From Mesorhizobium sp. LSHC420B00 (GTDB lineage: Bacteria; Pseudomonadota; Alphaproteobacteria; Rhizobiales; Rhizobiaceae): a stretch of DNA of 64,000 bases. Under the pieces are notes generated by a model that was not told the DNA's origin, did not search any database, and was given only the letters and a program-made list of their open reading frames with translations. Positions 29,607-42,664 of this stretch are shown here, one piece after another. The stretch covers positions 211,265 through 275,264 of the forward strand of contig NZ_AYVY01000003.1 in NCBI RefSeq assembly GCF_000503055.1, given 5' to 3'. Position 1 is the stretch's first letter. Each line of letters opens with the position of its first letter. A program made the position numbers and the translations under genes.

Positions 29607-29664
29607 CAACGCGAACGGCCGGGCTTGCCGATGCCATAACTTGCTCATGCCATAAAGAGATGGA

Positions 29665-34949
<5,285 letters not shown>

Positions 34950-35110
34950 GCCGCCATCCAGAATACCAAGCCTGCAGGCATGAAGTGCATTGGTGCATCT
35001 TGGCGCACCGACGCCGACTGCTGCACCGCAACAAAGATCACCGAGGATCTCCCGGAACGGAAAGTCTTTCAAGGCATTGTAGTTGATCACAATCGCCGCA
35101 GGAGGCATTC

Positions 35111-35188
35111 ATGGGACGTGGCATTTTGCTCTGGCTTCTCGGAGTCCCGATTCCGATCATTATTCTGATTCTGCTTTTTGCAAGGTAG
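35111..35188 (+). CDS. 25-residue membrane microprotein
   Basis: A strong AGGAGG site precedes an ATG that opens 25 codons (MGRGILLWLLGVPIPI..., ending LLFAR). The peptide is one hydrophobic helix with a central proline pair and is probably inserted in the inner membrane. I recall similar MGRG-ILLWLLGVPIP peptides in many proteobacteria, without known function. Its stop is nine bases before the next gene, whose GGAGG site overlaps the stop region, so the two are probably one operon. Confidence 0.75.
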   Translation: MGRGILLWLLGVPIPIIILILLFAR

Positions 35189-35197
35189 GAGGCTTCC

Positions 35198-36115
35198 ATG
35201 CCGTCCACCCTAACGACTACCGAGGTTTCCGCACCGACGGAATCCTCATCCCCCGCCGTCAGCTGGGGACCAATCGTCGCCGGCGCCTTTGCTGCGTCGA
35301 CGCTTACCTTCATCTTGATGCTGCTCGGCTCCGGGCTTGGACTTAGCATGGTGTCGCCATGGTCCGGCTCGGGTGCGTCAGTCACAACTTTCGCCGTTTC
35401 CACCGCCGTCTGGCTGATCGTCGTGCAGTGGCTGTCGTCGGCCCTCGGCGGCTACCTCGCCGGACGCCTGCGCACCAAATGGGTCGGCATCCACACCGAT
35501 GAAGTCTTCTTCCGCGATACCGCTCACGGCTTCCTGGCCTGGGCGCTGGCGACGCTGCTCGTCGCCGGCGTGCTCGGCACGGCGCTTTCGGCCGCGATAG
35601 GTACCGGTGTCCAGGCCGCTTCGACTGTGGCATCCGGCGCGGCAATGGGCGCTTCGGCAGGTGCTGCTGCAAACGCTGGTGGCGCCTCGACTGACAACGC
35701 CACATCGTATTTCGTCGATACGCTGTTCCGCCCGGCCGATCCGGCAAGGCTCGCTGCCGCCAATCCGGAGAGCGACGCCGCGGCAACGGCGCAGGCATCG
35801 CGCATTCTGATCGCGAGTGCCGCAGCAGGCGAAATATCGGCCGACGACAAGACCTATCTGTCGCGGCTGGTGGCCGCCCGGACAGGCCTGTCCGAAGCCG
35901 ATGCCACCGCTCGCGTCGATGCGGTAATCGCCAAAGCGCAGGAGGCCAAGGTCAAGGCCCAGCAGGCGGCCGACACCGCCAGAAAGGCAGGCGCCACCTT
36001 CTCGCTGATTGGCGCGCTGTCGCTGGTCGTCGGGGCTTTCATTGCCAGTGCGGCTGCAGCACTTGGCGGCAGGCAGCGCGACGACGAGGAAGCGATTTTC
36101 CTGACCAATCGCTGA
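35198..36115 (+). CDS. multi-spanning membrane protein of unknown function
   Basis: The 305-residue product begins right after a GGAGG site. It has hydrophobic helices near residues 25-50, 65-90 and 110-135. An Ala/Gly/Ser-rich loop follows (about 140-165), then an Ala- and Lys-rich helical region and a last helix near 270-292 ending EEAIFLTNR. The central part reads ISADDKTYLSRLVAARTGLSEADATARV, suggestive of a small helical domain outside the membrane. Related proteins are annotated only as hypothetical transmembrane proteins. It is paired with the 25-residue membrane microprotein. Confidence 0.8.
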   Translation: MPSTLTTTEVSAPTESSSPAVSWGPIVAGAFAASTLTFILMLLGSGLGLSMVSPWSGSGASVTTFAVSTAVWLIVVQWLSSALGGYLAGRLRTKWVGIHTDEVFFRDTAHGFLAWALATLLVAGVLGTALSAAIGTGVQAASTVASGAAMGASAGAAANAGGASTDNATSYFVDTLFRPADPARLAAANPESDAAATAQASRILIASAAAGEISADDKTYLSRLVAARTGLSEADATARVDAVIAKAQEAKVKAQQAADTARKAGATFSLIGALSLVVGAFIASAAAALGGRQRDDEEAIFLTNR

Positions 36116-36134
36116 TCGGCGCCTAAGCGAACTC

Positions 36135-36172
36135 GGTCCGCTTCGAAGATTACCCCGAAGCGGACCTTGCTT
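36135..36172 (+). terminator. probable terminator between convergent genes
   Basis: An 11-bp perfect stem, GGTCCGCTTCG (36135-36145) with CGAAGCGGACC (36156-36166), has a 10-base loop and is followed by the weak T-rich TTGCTTT. It lies between the plus-strand membrane protein and the minus-strand lipase-like gene. Confidence 0.6.
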
Positions 36173-36218
36173 TGAGCTGTCGGCGCAGCATTGTCGTGCG
36201 TTGCTCGCCACCGACAGC

Positions 36219-37697
36219 TCAGTCCCCCAGCTTGCGGCCGAGATCGACCGCATCGCGCAGCACGGCAAGGTGCGAGCGCGGCACGCCGGACGGTGCGTTG
36301 GCCTCGACGCCGCTCGCCGTCAACGACCAGTAGAGCGTGTGTGTGAAGACGCGGCCGAGCGAGCCGCGCAGCTCGACCTGGATGTTTTCCACGCCCGGAC
36401 CAAAGTTCTCCGTCATCGGCCCGGAGATCGGGTCGCCGGTCAACCAGCCATTGCCTCTGTCGAAAATGTTGGTCCAGCGCATCGCGGCAAACATCGCGCC
36501 ATGATGCACCGCCCGCTGTGGCTTGCCCGAATGGCTGCGGCCTTCCTGATAGAGCATAGTCCCGCCCGCCGCCCTGTCGGCGATCGGCGGGCATGCCGAG
36601 AACAGCCGCTCGGCGATGCCGCGCCTGAACTCGGCAAGATTGTAGGTCACCAGAAACTCGCTGTGGGTCAGCGGACTGCCGAGCGTGACGAAATCGCTGA
36701 TCTTCCACGGCAGCGGATGATCGGCGTCACTGTCGCGAAGCTGCCGGTAGAGTTCCCATTGGCCGCGCCGGAATGCGGGGAGGTCATCGAGGCGGTCGGG
36801 CCAGGCGGAAGCATCGGCGGCCAGCGTCGCCTTATCGACGGCGTGGATCGCCTTCAGCCTCGCTCTGTCGCGAATGGCTTCCAGCTTTCGAGGCCTGAAA
36901 TCGGCCCACAATATCTGCAACAGATCATAGGCTATGATCGACCCCAGGCTGTGCGAGACCAGCACGATGCGGTCGTAGGCGTCGTCCACCATAAGGCGCT
37001 TCAGCAGCTTGAGGCCACGCTCGCGGACCAGCGCGCGCTTCTCGACCGTCGCCGCTTCGGCCCGCACATAGGCGGCGACATCGCCGAAATAGGGCAGGCC
37101 AAACTGGTCCACCGACCAGATAACGAACGACGCCAGGACGGTGACAAGCACGCCGGTCGTCCAGGAGATATAGCCTTGCCAGGCCGACGTTGCGAGCGCC
37201 AGCGCCGCGCCAAGGACGACGATGGTGGCCAAAAGCGTGACGACATAGAGTTTGCGCACATCGCGCGGAATATCGGCGGGCTTGCGCCAGAGCAGGGTCG
37301 TCACCCAGGCAGCAAGGCGGCTCCGGGTCGTGCCCTGGGTGATGTCGGCCCAGTAAAGCTCGTAGAAATCGGTGCGGCGGCCATCGACATCATACGGTGT
37401 GGTGATCCGGCGAAGCTCGTGCGAATTGGTCCGGCTGTCGGGCGTGATCCAGCTCTGGTTGATCTTCGCACCCATTGGGTCGGCCGGATCAGCGACATGG
37501 GCATAGAACGGAGCACGGGCCGGATCGTGGCTCCAAACGGCCTGGACAAATCCCCTCAACGTGTCCATGGGCCGCTGTTCGCCCATACCGTGCACGACCA
37601 CCACCGCCTGGCTGCGCTTGCGCGGCACCTTCTCTGCTGCGGTCAGATCGGCGGCCGGCGACGCGGCAGAACCAGGGTCGGGCACCAGCACCTCCAC
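36219..37697 (-). CDS. membrane-anchored alpha/beta-hydrolase (lipase-like)
   Basis: This is a 492-residue protein with an unusual layout. An N-terminal strand VVVVHGMGEQRP supplies an oxyanion HG motif. Two adjacent transmembrane helices (about residues 150-200) follow, then the nucleophile elbow LVSHSLGSIIAYD and a C-terminal half with DFVTLGSPLTHSEF. The serine esterase fold is therefore split by a membrane hairpin, and a cytosolic catalytic domain is likely. The start is non-ATG: GTG at 37697, or the GTG at 37685 that lies nearer to GGAGG. It resembles uncharacterised class-3-lipase-like or PGAP1-like proteins. The substrate is unknown. Confidence 0.8.
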   Translation of the reverse strand: MEVLVPDPGSAASPAADLTAAEKVPRKRSQAVVVVHGMGEQRPMDTLRGFVQAVWSHDPARAPFYAHVADPADPMGAKINQSWITPDSRTNSHELRRITTPYDVDGRRTDFYELYWADITQGTTRSRLAAWVTTLLWRKPADIPRDVRKLYVVTLLATIVVLGAALALATSAWQGYISWTTGVLVTVLASFVIWSVDQFGLPYFGDVAAYVRAEAATVEKRALVRERGLKLLKRLMVDDAYDRIVLVSHSLGSIIAYDLLQILWADFRPRKLEAIRDRARLKAIHAVDKATLAADASAWPDRLDDLPAFRRGQWELYRQLRDSDADHPLPWKISDFVTLGSPLTHSEFLVTYNLAEFRRGIAERLFSACPPIADRAAGGTMLYQEGRSHSGKPQRAVHHGAMFAAMRWTNIFDRGNGWLTGDPISGPMTENFGPGVENIQVELRGSLGRVFTHTLYWSLTASGVEANAPSGVPRSHLAVLRDAVDLGRKLGD

Positions 37698-37757
37698 CGA
37701 TGACGCCGTTAGACAAGACGACGGGTCGCTATCGTAGCTTCAGAACCGGTAACAGCC

Positions 37758-37786
37758 AAGAAAAAGCCCGGCGCGGAGCCAGGGCT
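37758..37786 (-). terminator. Rho-independent terminator after pntB
   Basis: Read on the minus strand, AGCCC-T-GGC pairs with GCC-GGGCT (8 bp with one bulged T) around a short loop, followed by TTTTTC. It lies 40 bases after the pntB stop, so it ends the transhydrogenase transcript. Confidence 0.75.
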
Positions 37787-37826
37787 GTATTTCGACGACC
37801 GGCAGTGAGTTGGCAACGACGCCGTT

Positions 37827-39224
37827 TCAGTGATCAATCGCCTTGACGATCTCCTCGGTCATCTTCTTGGCGTCGCCGAGCAGCATCATGGTGCCGTCCT
37901 TGTAGAACAGCGTGTTGTCGATGCCGGCATAGCCGGACCCGAGCGAGCGCTTGACGAACAGGCAGGTGCGCGCCTTGTCGACGTCGAGGATCGGCATGCC
38001 ATAGATCGGCGACGATTTGTCGTCGCGGGCGGACGGATTGGTGACGTCGTTGGCGCCGATGACATAGGCGACATCGGCCTGCGCGAACTCAGAGTTGATG
38101 TCCTCCAGCTCGAACACTTCGTCGTAAGGCACGTTGGCTTCCGCCAAGAGCACATTCATGTGGCCGGGCATGCGGCCGGCCACCGGATGGATGGCGTATT
38201 TGACGTCGACGCCGTTGGCCTTGAGCTTGTCGGCCATTTCGCGCAGCGCGTGCTGCGCCTGGGCGACGGCCATGCCGTAACCCGGCACGATGATGACCTT
38301 TTGCGCATTCATCATCAGATAGGCGGCATCCTCGGCAGAGCCCTGCTTGACGGTGCGCTCGATGCCGTCGTCGGCAGCGGCTGATGTCTCGCCGCCGAAG
38401 CCGCCGAGGATGACCGAGATGAAGCTTCGGTTCATGCCTTTGCACATGATGTAGGACAGGATGGCGCCCGATGAGCCGACCAGCGCGCCGGTGATGATCA
38501 GCGCCAGATTGCCGAGCGTGAAACCGAGTGCCGCCGCTGCCCAGCCCGAATAGGAATTGAGCATCGATACGACCACCGGCATGTCGGCGCCGCCGATCGG
38601 GATGATGAGAAGGACGCCGAGCACGAGCGAGGCGGCAACGATCAGCCAGAACACCAGCTTGGACTCGGTGGTGACGAGCAGCATGATCAGCACAATGAGC
38701 GCTATGCCCAGGGCTGCGTTGATGAAGTGACGGCCGCCGATCATGATCGGCTTGCCCGACATGCGGCCGTCGAGCTTCAAGAAGGCGATGACCGAGCCGG
38801 TGAAGGTGATGGCGCCGATGGCAACGCCGAGGCTCATCTCGATCAGCGCCTGGGCATGGATATCGGCGACGGTGCCGATGCCGAAACTTTCCGGCGCATA
38901 GATGGCGGCGGCCGCCACCATGACCGCGGCAAGACCGACCAGCGAGTGGAAGGCGGCGACCAGCTGCGGCATCGAGGTCATGGCAATGCGCCGTGCCGTG
39001 ACCGCACCGACCGAGCCGCCGATGGCGAGGCCGAGCACGATCAGCGCAAAGCGGCCGGCGGAAGGGGTGGCCAGCGCCAGCGTCGTGACAATGGCGATGC
39101 CCATGCCGATCATGCCGTACATGTTGCCCTGGCGGCTGGTGGTCGGATGCGACAGGCCGCGCAATGCCAGGATGAACAGGATGCCGGAGACCAGATAGAG
39201 GAAGGAGGCGAAGTTGGCGTTCAT
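37827..39224 (-). CDS. pntB: NAD(P) transhydrogenase subunit beta
   Basis: This is the 465-residue beta subunit of the proton-translocating transhydrogenase, which uses the proton gradient to make NADPH from NADH. Eight or nine membrane helices occupy the N-terminal 270 residues (SHPTTSRQGNMYGMIGM at the start of domain II). The soluble dIII domain binds NADP(H) with VPGYGMAVAQAQH, HPVAGRMPGHMNVLLAEA, VIGANDVTNP and KRSLGSGYAG. It lies 6 bases after the pntAB gene. Confidence 0.97.
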   Translation of the reverse strand: MNANFASFLYLVSGILFILALRGLSHPTTSRQGNMYGMIGMGIAIVTTLALATPSAGRFALIVLGLAIGGSVGAVTARRIAMTSMPQLVAAFHSLVGLAAVMVAAAAIYAPESFGIGTVADIHAQALIEMSLGVAIGAITFTGSVIAFLKLDGRMSGKPIMIGGRHFINAALGIALIVLIMLLVTTESKLVFWLIVAASLVLGVLLIIPIGGADMPVVVSMLNSYSGWAAAALGFTLGNLALIITGALVGSSGAILSYIMCKGMNRSFISVILGGFGGETSAAADDGIERTVKQGSAEDAAYLMMNAQKVIIVPGYGMAVAQAQHALREMADKLKANGVDVKYAIHPVAGRMPGHMNVLLAEANVPYDEVFELEDINSEFAQADVAYVIGANDVTNPSARDDKSSPIYGMPILDVDKARTCLFVKRSLGSGYAGIDNTLFYKDGTMMLLGDAKKMTEEIVKAIDH

Positions 39225-39230
39225 AGCGGC

Positions 39231-39653
39231 CTACTTTTCCTTCTTCTTGTACATGGCCAGCATGCGCTGGGTGACGAGGAAGCCGCCGAAGATGTTGACC
39301 GATACCAGCATCAGCGCAACAAAGCCGAAGCCGGTGGCGATGCCCGAGGCCGAGATGCCGACGGCAAGCAACGCGCCGACGACGATGACGGAGGAAATGG
39401 CGTTGGTGACCGCCATTAATGGCGTGTGCAGCGCCGGCGTGACCGACCAGACGACGTAGTAGCCGACGAAGATCGCCAGCACGAAGATGGCGAAGCGGAA
39501 GACGAAGGGATCGATCGCGCCGCCGGACAGCGCGTGCGCGGCGTCACCAGCGGCCTCGGTGCCGGGCGCGGTGGCCAGGTTCTGTACCGCAAGGCGGACG
39601 GCAGCTGTGGCCTGGTCGAGCTGGTCGAGGGCTTTCTGCAGGGTCTGATCCAT
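39231..39653 (-). CDS. pntAB: NAD(P) transhydrogenase subunit alpha part 2
   Basis: This small 140-residue subunit supplies the first membrane helices of domain II when the alpha subunit is split. Helices lie at about residues 50-70, 80-100 and 105-125 ([29 protein letters not shown]). An Ala-rich cytosolic lead segment is followed by a basic tail (MYKKKEK). The ATG at 39653 overlaps the pntAA stop by one base (TGATG) behind GGAGGG. Confidence 0.94.
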   Translation of the reverse strand: MDQTLQKALDQLDQATAAVRLAVQNLATAPGTEAAGDAAHALSGGAIDPFVFRFAIFVLAIFVGYYVVWSVTPALHTPLMAVTNAISSVIVVGALLAVGISASGIATGFGFVALMLVSVNIFGGFLVTQRMLAMYKKKEK

Positions 39654-40927
39654 CACGCGATCCCTCCGGTGGTCTTGGGCTTCCTCGAAGCGGCCGGCCT
39701 CTTCGCAGCCGGCTTCGCCGAAGCCTCGGCAACCATCGTCTTGGCCGGAATGGCCGGCGGTTCGACATGTTGGCCCTTTGGCGGCTCCTGCTCAGCCCTG
39801 ACGAAGGCGGGATGCACGACCTTGCCGGCATCGGTCAGCATGGTTGCCTTGACCAGCTCGTCGTCGCGGTTGATGGCAAGCGTCTTCGTCGCCTTGTCAA
39901 CCAGCGTCTCGAGGAAGGCATAGAGGTTTCTCGCATAGAGCAGCGAGGCGGAGGCGGCGACGCGACCGGGAACGTTGAGATGGCCGACGATCTTTACCCC
40001 GTTGGCGGTGGTCACCACCTGCCCCGGAACGGCGCCCTCGACGTTGCCGCCACGCTCGACCGCAAGGTCGACGATCACCGAGCCGGGTTTCATCGAGGCG
40101 ACCATCGCCGCCGAAACCAGCTTCGGCGCTGGCCGGCCGGGGATGAGCGCCGTGGTGATGACGATGTCCTGCTTGGCGATGTGCTCGGCGGTCAGCGCCG
40201 CCTGCTTGGCCTGATACTCCTTCGACATTTCCTTGGCGTAGCCGCCGGCCGTCTCGGCCGCCTTGAATTCCTCGTCCTCGACCGCCAGGAACTTTGCGCC
40301 GAGCGAAGCAACCTGCTCCTTGGCAGCCGGGCGCACATCGGTGGCGGTGACCACGGCGCCGAGGCGGCGCGCGGTGGCGATGGCCTGCAGACCGGCGACG
40401 CCGACGCCCATGATGAAGGCCTTCGCCGCCGGTACCGTGCCAGCCGCCGTCATCATCATCGGCAACGCCCGGTCATATTCGGCAGCCGCGTCGATCACCG
40501 CCTGATAGCCGGCGAGGTTCGCCTGGCTGGATAGAACGTCCATCGACTGGGCGCGGGTGATGCGCGGCATGAACTCCATGGAAAAAGCAGTAGCACCGGC
40601 CCTGGCCAACGCGGCGACGCCGGCATCGTTGCCATAGGGATCCATGATGGCGATCACGGCAGTGCCCGGCCGATAGACTTTCAGCTCGGCATCGCTCGGC
40701 CGGCGCACCTTCAGCACGACATCAGCCCTGGAAACATCGCCGGCCTTGCCGATCGCGGCGCCGGCCTTGGCAAACTCCTCGTCGGGAATGCGCGACGCCG
40801 CGCCGGCGCCAGCTTCGACGACCACGTCGAAACCCAGCGCCGCCAGCCGCTTCACCGTGTCGGGCGAGGCCGCGACGCGCGGCTCGTTCGCGTCGAGCTC
40901 ACGAGGGATGAAAACCGTCTGTCCCAC
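39653..40927 (-). CDS. pntAA: NAD(P) transhydrogenase subunit alpha part 1
   Basis: This 424-residue soluble domain I binds NAD(H). It shows [21 protein letters not shown] at the N-terminus, an alanine-dehydrogenase-like fold with [19 protein letters not shown] as the dinucleotide motif, [12 protein letters not shown], and [13 protein letters not shown]. The GTG start at 40927 follows AAGGA; the upstream open frame to 40996 is leader. A Lys/Ala/Pro-rich C-terminal tail (about 40 residues) is typical of rhizobial versions. It is the first of three transhydrogenase genes and follows the subunit IV gene. Confidence 0.96.
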   Translation of the reverse strand: MGQTVFIPRELDANEPRVAASPDTVKRLAALGFDVVVEAGAGAASRIPDEEFAKAGAAIGKAGDVSRADVVLKVRRPSDAELKVYRPGTAVIAIMDPYGNDAGVAALARAGATAFSMEFMPRITRAQSMDVLSSQANLAGYQAVIDAAAEYDRALPMMMTAAGTVPAAKAFIMGVGVAGLQAIATARRLGAVVTATDVRPAAKEQVASLGAKFLAVEDEEFKAAETAGGYAKEMSKEYQAKQAALTAEHIAKQDIVITTALIPGRPAPKLVSAAMVASMKPGSVIVDLAVERGGNVEGAVPGQVVTTANGVKIVGHLNVPGRVAASASLLYARNLYAFLETLVDKATKTLAINRDDELVKATMLTDAGKVVHPAFVRAEQEPPKGQHVEPPAIPAKTMVAEASAKPAAKRPAASRKPKTTGGIA

Positions 40928-41008
40928 CGCATGATCCTTTCGGCCGCAACCCGTTACCGCAAGACGCCGGCCGGCCCCCGGCGGCGTCCTCGACAAAAAT
41001 TGGAGGAG

Positions 41009-41233
41009 TTATCGGAGAATAAAGGCGCCGACGGCCAGGATCAGAACGAACAGGATGGTCCCCGAGAAGAAGCCGCCCACAAAGAAGCCGAACGCCATGG
41101 CCAGAAGCACTGCGGCGCAAAACAGCGACCCGTATTTGGCCAGCATCAGGAAGCCGGCATAGGTGCGGTCGTGCTCGGCATAGTCCATCTTCGCGCCCAG
41201 TTCGACAGGACCGGTCGGCGTGTGTTCAGCCAT
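41009..41233 (-). CDS. aa3-type cytochrome c oxidase subunit IV
   Basis: The 74-residue product has the CoxIV signature MDYAEHDRTYAGFLMLAKYG, followed by two hydrophobic segments (CAAVLLAMAFGFFVGG and ILFVLILAVGAF). It is a small accessory helix of the oxidase. It stands immediately before pntAA in the same direction (81-base gap), a conserved rhizobial arrangement, and far from the main cox genes. The start at 41233 follows AGGGG. Confidence 0.9.
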   Translation of the reverse strand: MAEHTPTGPVELGAKMDYAEHDRTYAGFLMLAKYGSLFCAAVLLAMAFGFFVGGFFSGTILFVLILAVGAFILR

Positions 41234-41477
41234 AGGAATACCCCTTCGAAGACATCTTTCAGGCACATAGCGAAAAGCCGCGTTAAGGGCAATGGCGCTA
41301 TTGCCGCATCGCCGCAGCGCCGCAGCCAACAGTCTCAAGCGAAACTTGAAATCGCTGCGTCAATGATGTGCCGCAACGTGCGCAGCGGCTATGACTGACC
41401 CAACCCCTGAAACGAGGCGGGTCGGAGCGCGGCGATACCAATCACAATGGATGGCAGGTCCGCTATTGCCGATGTCG

Positions 41478-41627
41478 TTAGCTGGCGAGATGCGGGAACA
41501 GCCCGAGCAGGCCGACAACGATCAGATAAAGGGCGACGATATAATTGAGCAGCCGCGGCATCACCAGGATCAGCACGCCTGCAATCAGCGAGATAAGCGG
41601 GGTAAGGGCGAGTGTCGAAATGGTCAT
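41478..41627 (-). CDS. DUF3096 membrane miniprotein
   Basis: This 49-residue frame was found on the minus strand at 41627-41478 behind AAGGAACC. It encodes MTISTLALTPLISL followed by two hydrophobic segments around the motif LILVMPRLLNYIVALYLI, matching the DUF3096 pattern (PRLLNYIVA-YLI--G-LGL). It is a small two-helix membrane protein whose function is unknown. It lies alone between the subunit IV gene and the FeeM-like gene. Confidence 0.85.
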   Translation of the reverse strand: MTISTLALTPLISLIAGVLILVMPRLLNYIVALYLIVVGLLGLFPHLAS

Positions 41628-41736
41628 ATCGGTTCCTTGGATCGGATCGCTATCGAAGCGATGCTTGGCGGATGCCAGCCTACCACCAGCACCTTGCCCA
41701 GAACGCCGAAGCTACCGGAAGGCTCCATGGGCTCGT

Positions 41737-42516
41737 TCAGGCGGCTTCGCGAAAATACTTGGCGGTAGGCAGGATGGTCAGCGGAGCGAGTTCGCCGGCA
41801 CCGGGCGCATTGAATAACATACGCTGCTCCATTGGCGTCGAACGGAAGAATGGAAAGCGCGACAGCGACCGTTCGCGAATAGCGCCAACATCAGCACGGT
41901 AGAGCACGACCTTGTTATAGACGCCAGGATAGGCACGAGGCTCACTGATCTTCTCGGCGTAGTAGATCCGCTTGTAGAAGCCGGCGTGATCCTCGCGGAT
42001 GGTCGAAAGGCAATAGGGCGCGTTGAAGTGAAAACATGCCATGCCGGCGAGCCGCAGCGTGAGATAGGGTATTTGCGGATAGACGCGCGACCATTCCGGG
42101 TCGGAGGCGAACCGACTGGGGCAGACGAAGCTCATGCCCTCCTCGAGCATCGGCATGACGATGTCACCGAAAGCTTTGGTGGAAGGCGATCTTGGCGTCG
42201 ACAGCGTTACGTGATGAATACGCAGTGTGCTGACGAGTTCCTGGTCGATGTAGACACCGAACCGGAAGACGTTAGGCACCTCGTCGAGTTCGTCGTGAAT
42301 GGTGTGGTTCTCGTTATCGGGAACCATATCGTTGGAACGGTACGACTTGTAGCGCAGGCGATAGATGTCCTCGAGATCCTCGCCCTTGTCGCAACGGCGG
42401 TATTCCGTCCGCTCCAGCATCGCCGAAACATTCCTGGCGAAACTAGACATAGTTTCGGACGAATTTTCACCGCCCGCGCTCGCCGCATGGCCGAGCGAAC
42501 TCAACTGGGCACACAT
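41737..42516 (-). CDS. N-acyl amino acid synthase FeeM-like GNAT acyltransferase
   Basis: This 259-residue protein has the GNAT-related FeeM pattern: DIYRLRYKSYRSNDMVPDNE early, FGVYIDQELVSTLRIHHV, a CPSRFASDPEWSR segment and a YLTLRLAGMACFHFNA helix. FeeM and relatives join a long-chain acyl group from acyl carrier protein to an amino acid; the fold is shared with LuxI-type signal synthases. Product and acceptor are unknown. The ATG at 42516 follows GGGGAAT; Met23 is an alternative. The gene upstream on the same strand encodes a GGDEF/EAL protein, which may hint at regulation by cyclic di-GMP. Confidence 0.75.
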   Translation of the reverse strand: MCAQLSSLGHAASAGGENSSETMSSFARNVSAMLERTEYRRCDKGEDLEDIYRLRYKSYRSNDMVPDNENHTIHDELDEVPNVFRFGVYIDQELVSTLRIHHVTLSTPRSPSTKAFGDIVMPMLEEGMSFVCPSRFASDPEWSRVYPQIPYLTLRLAGMACFHFNAPYCLSTIREDHAGFYKRIYYAEKISEPRAYPGVYNKVVLYRADVGAIRERSLSRFPFFRSTPMEQRMLFNAPGAGELAPLTILPTAKYFREAA

Positions 42517-42664
42517 GAACTTTATTCCCCGCGATTACCGCCACCAGCCGACACTACGGCCGGGTCATGAGATGTAAAGATGAAAATAAGTACGAGCTCG
42601 TTTACCGCTCGTTAAGGTTAACAATTAATAAAATTATACTAAAATACGCGGTTTTCAGCGCAAA

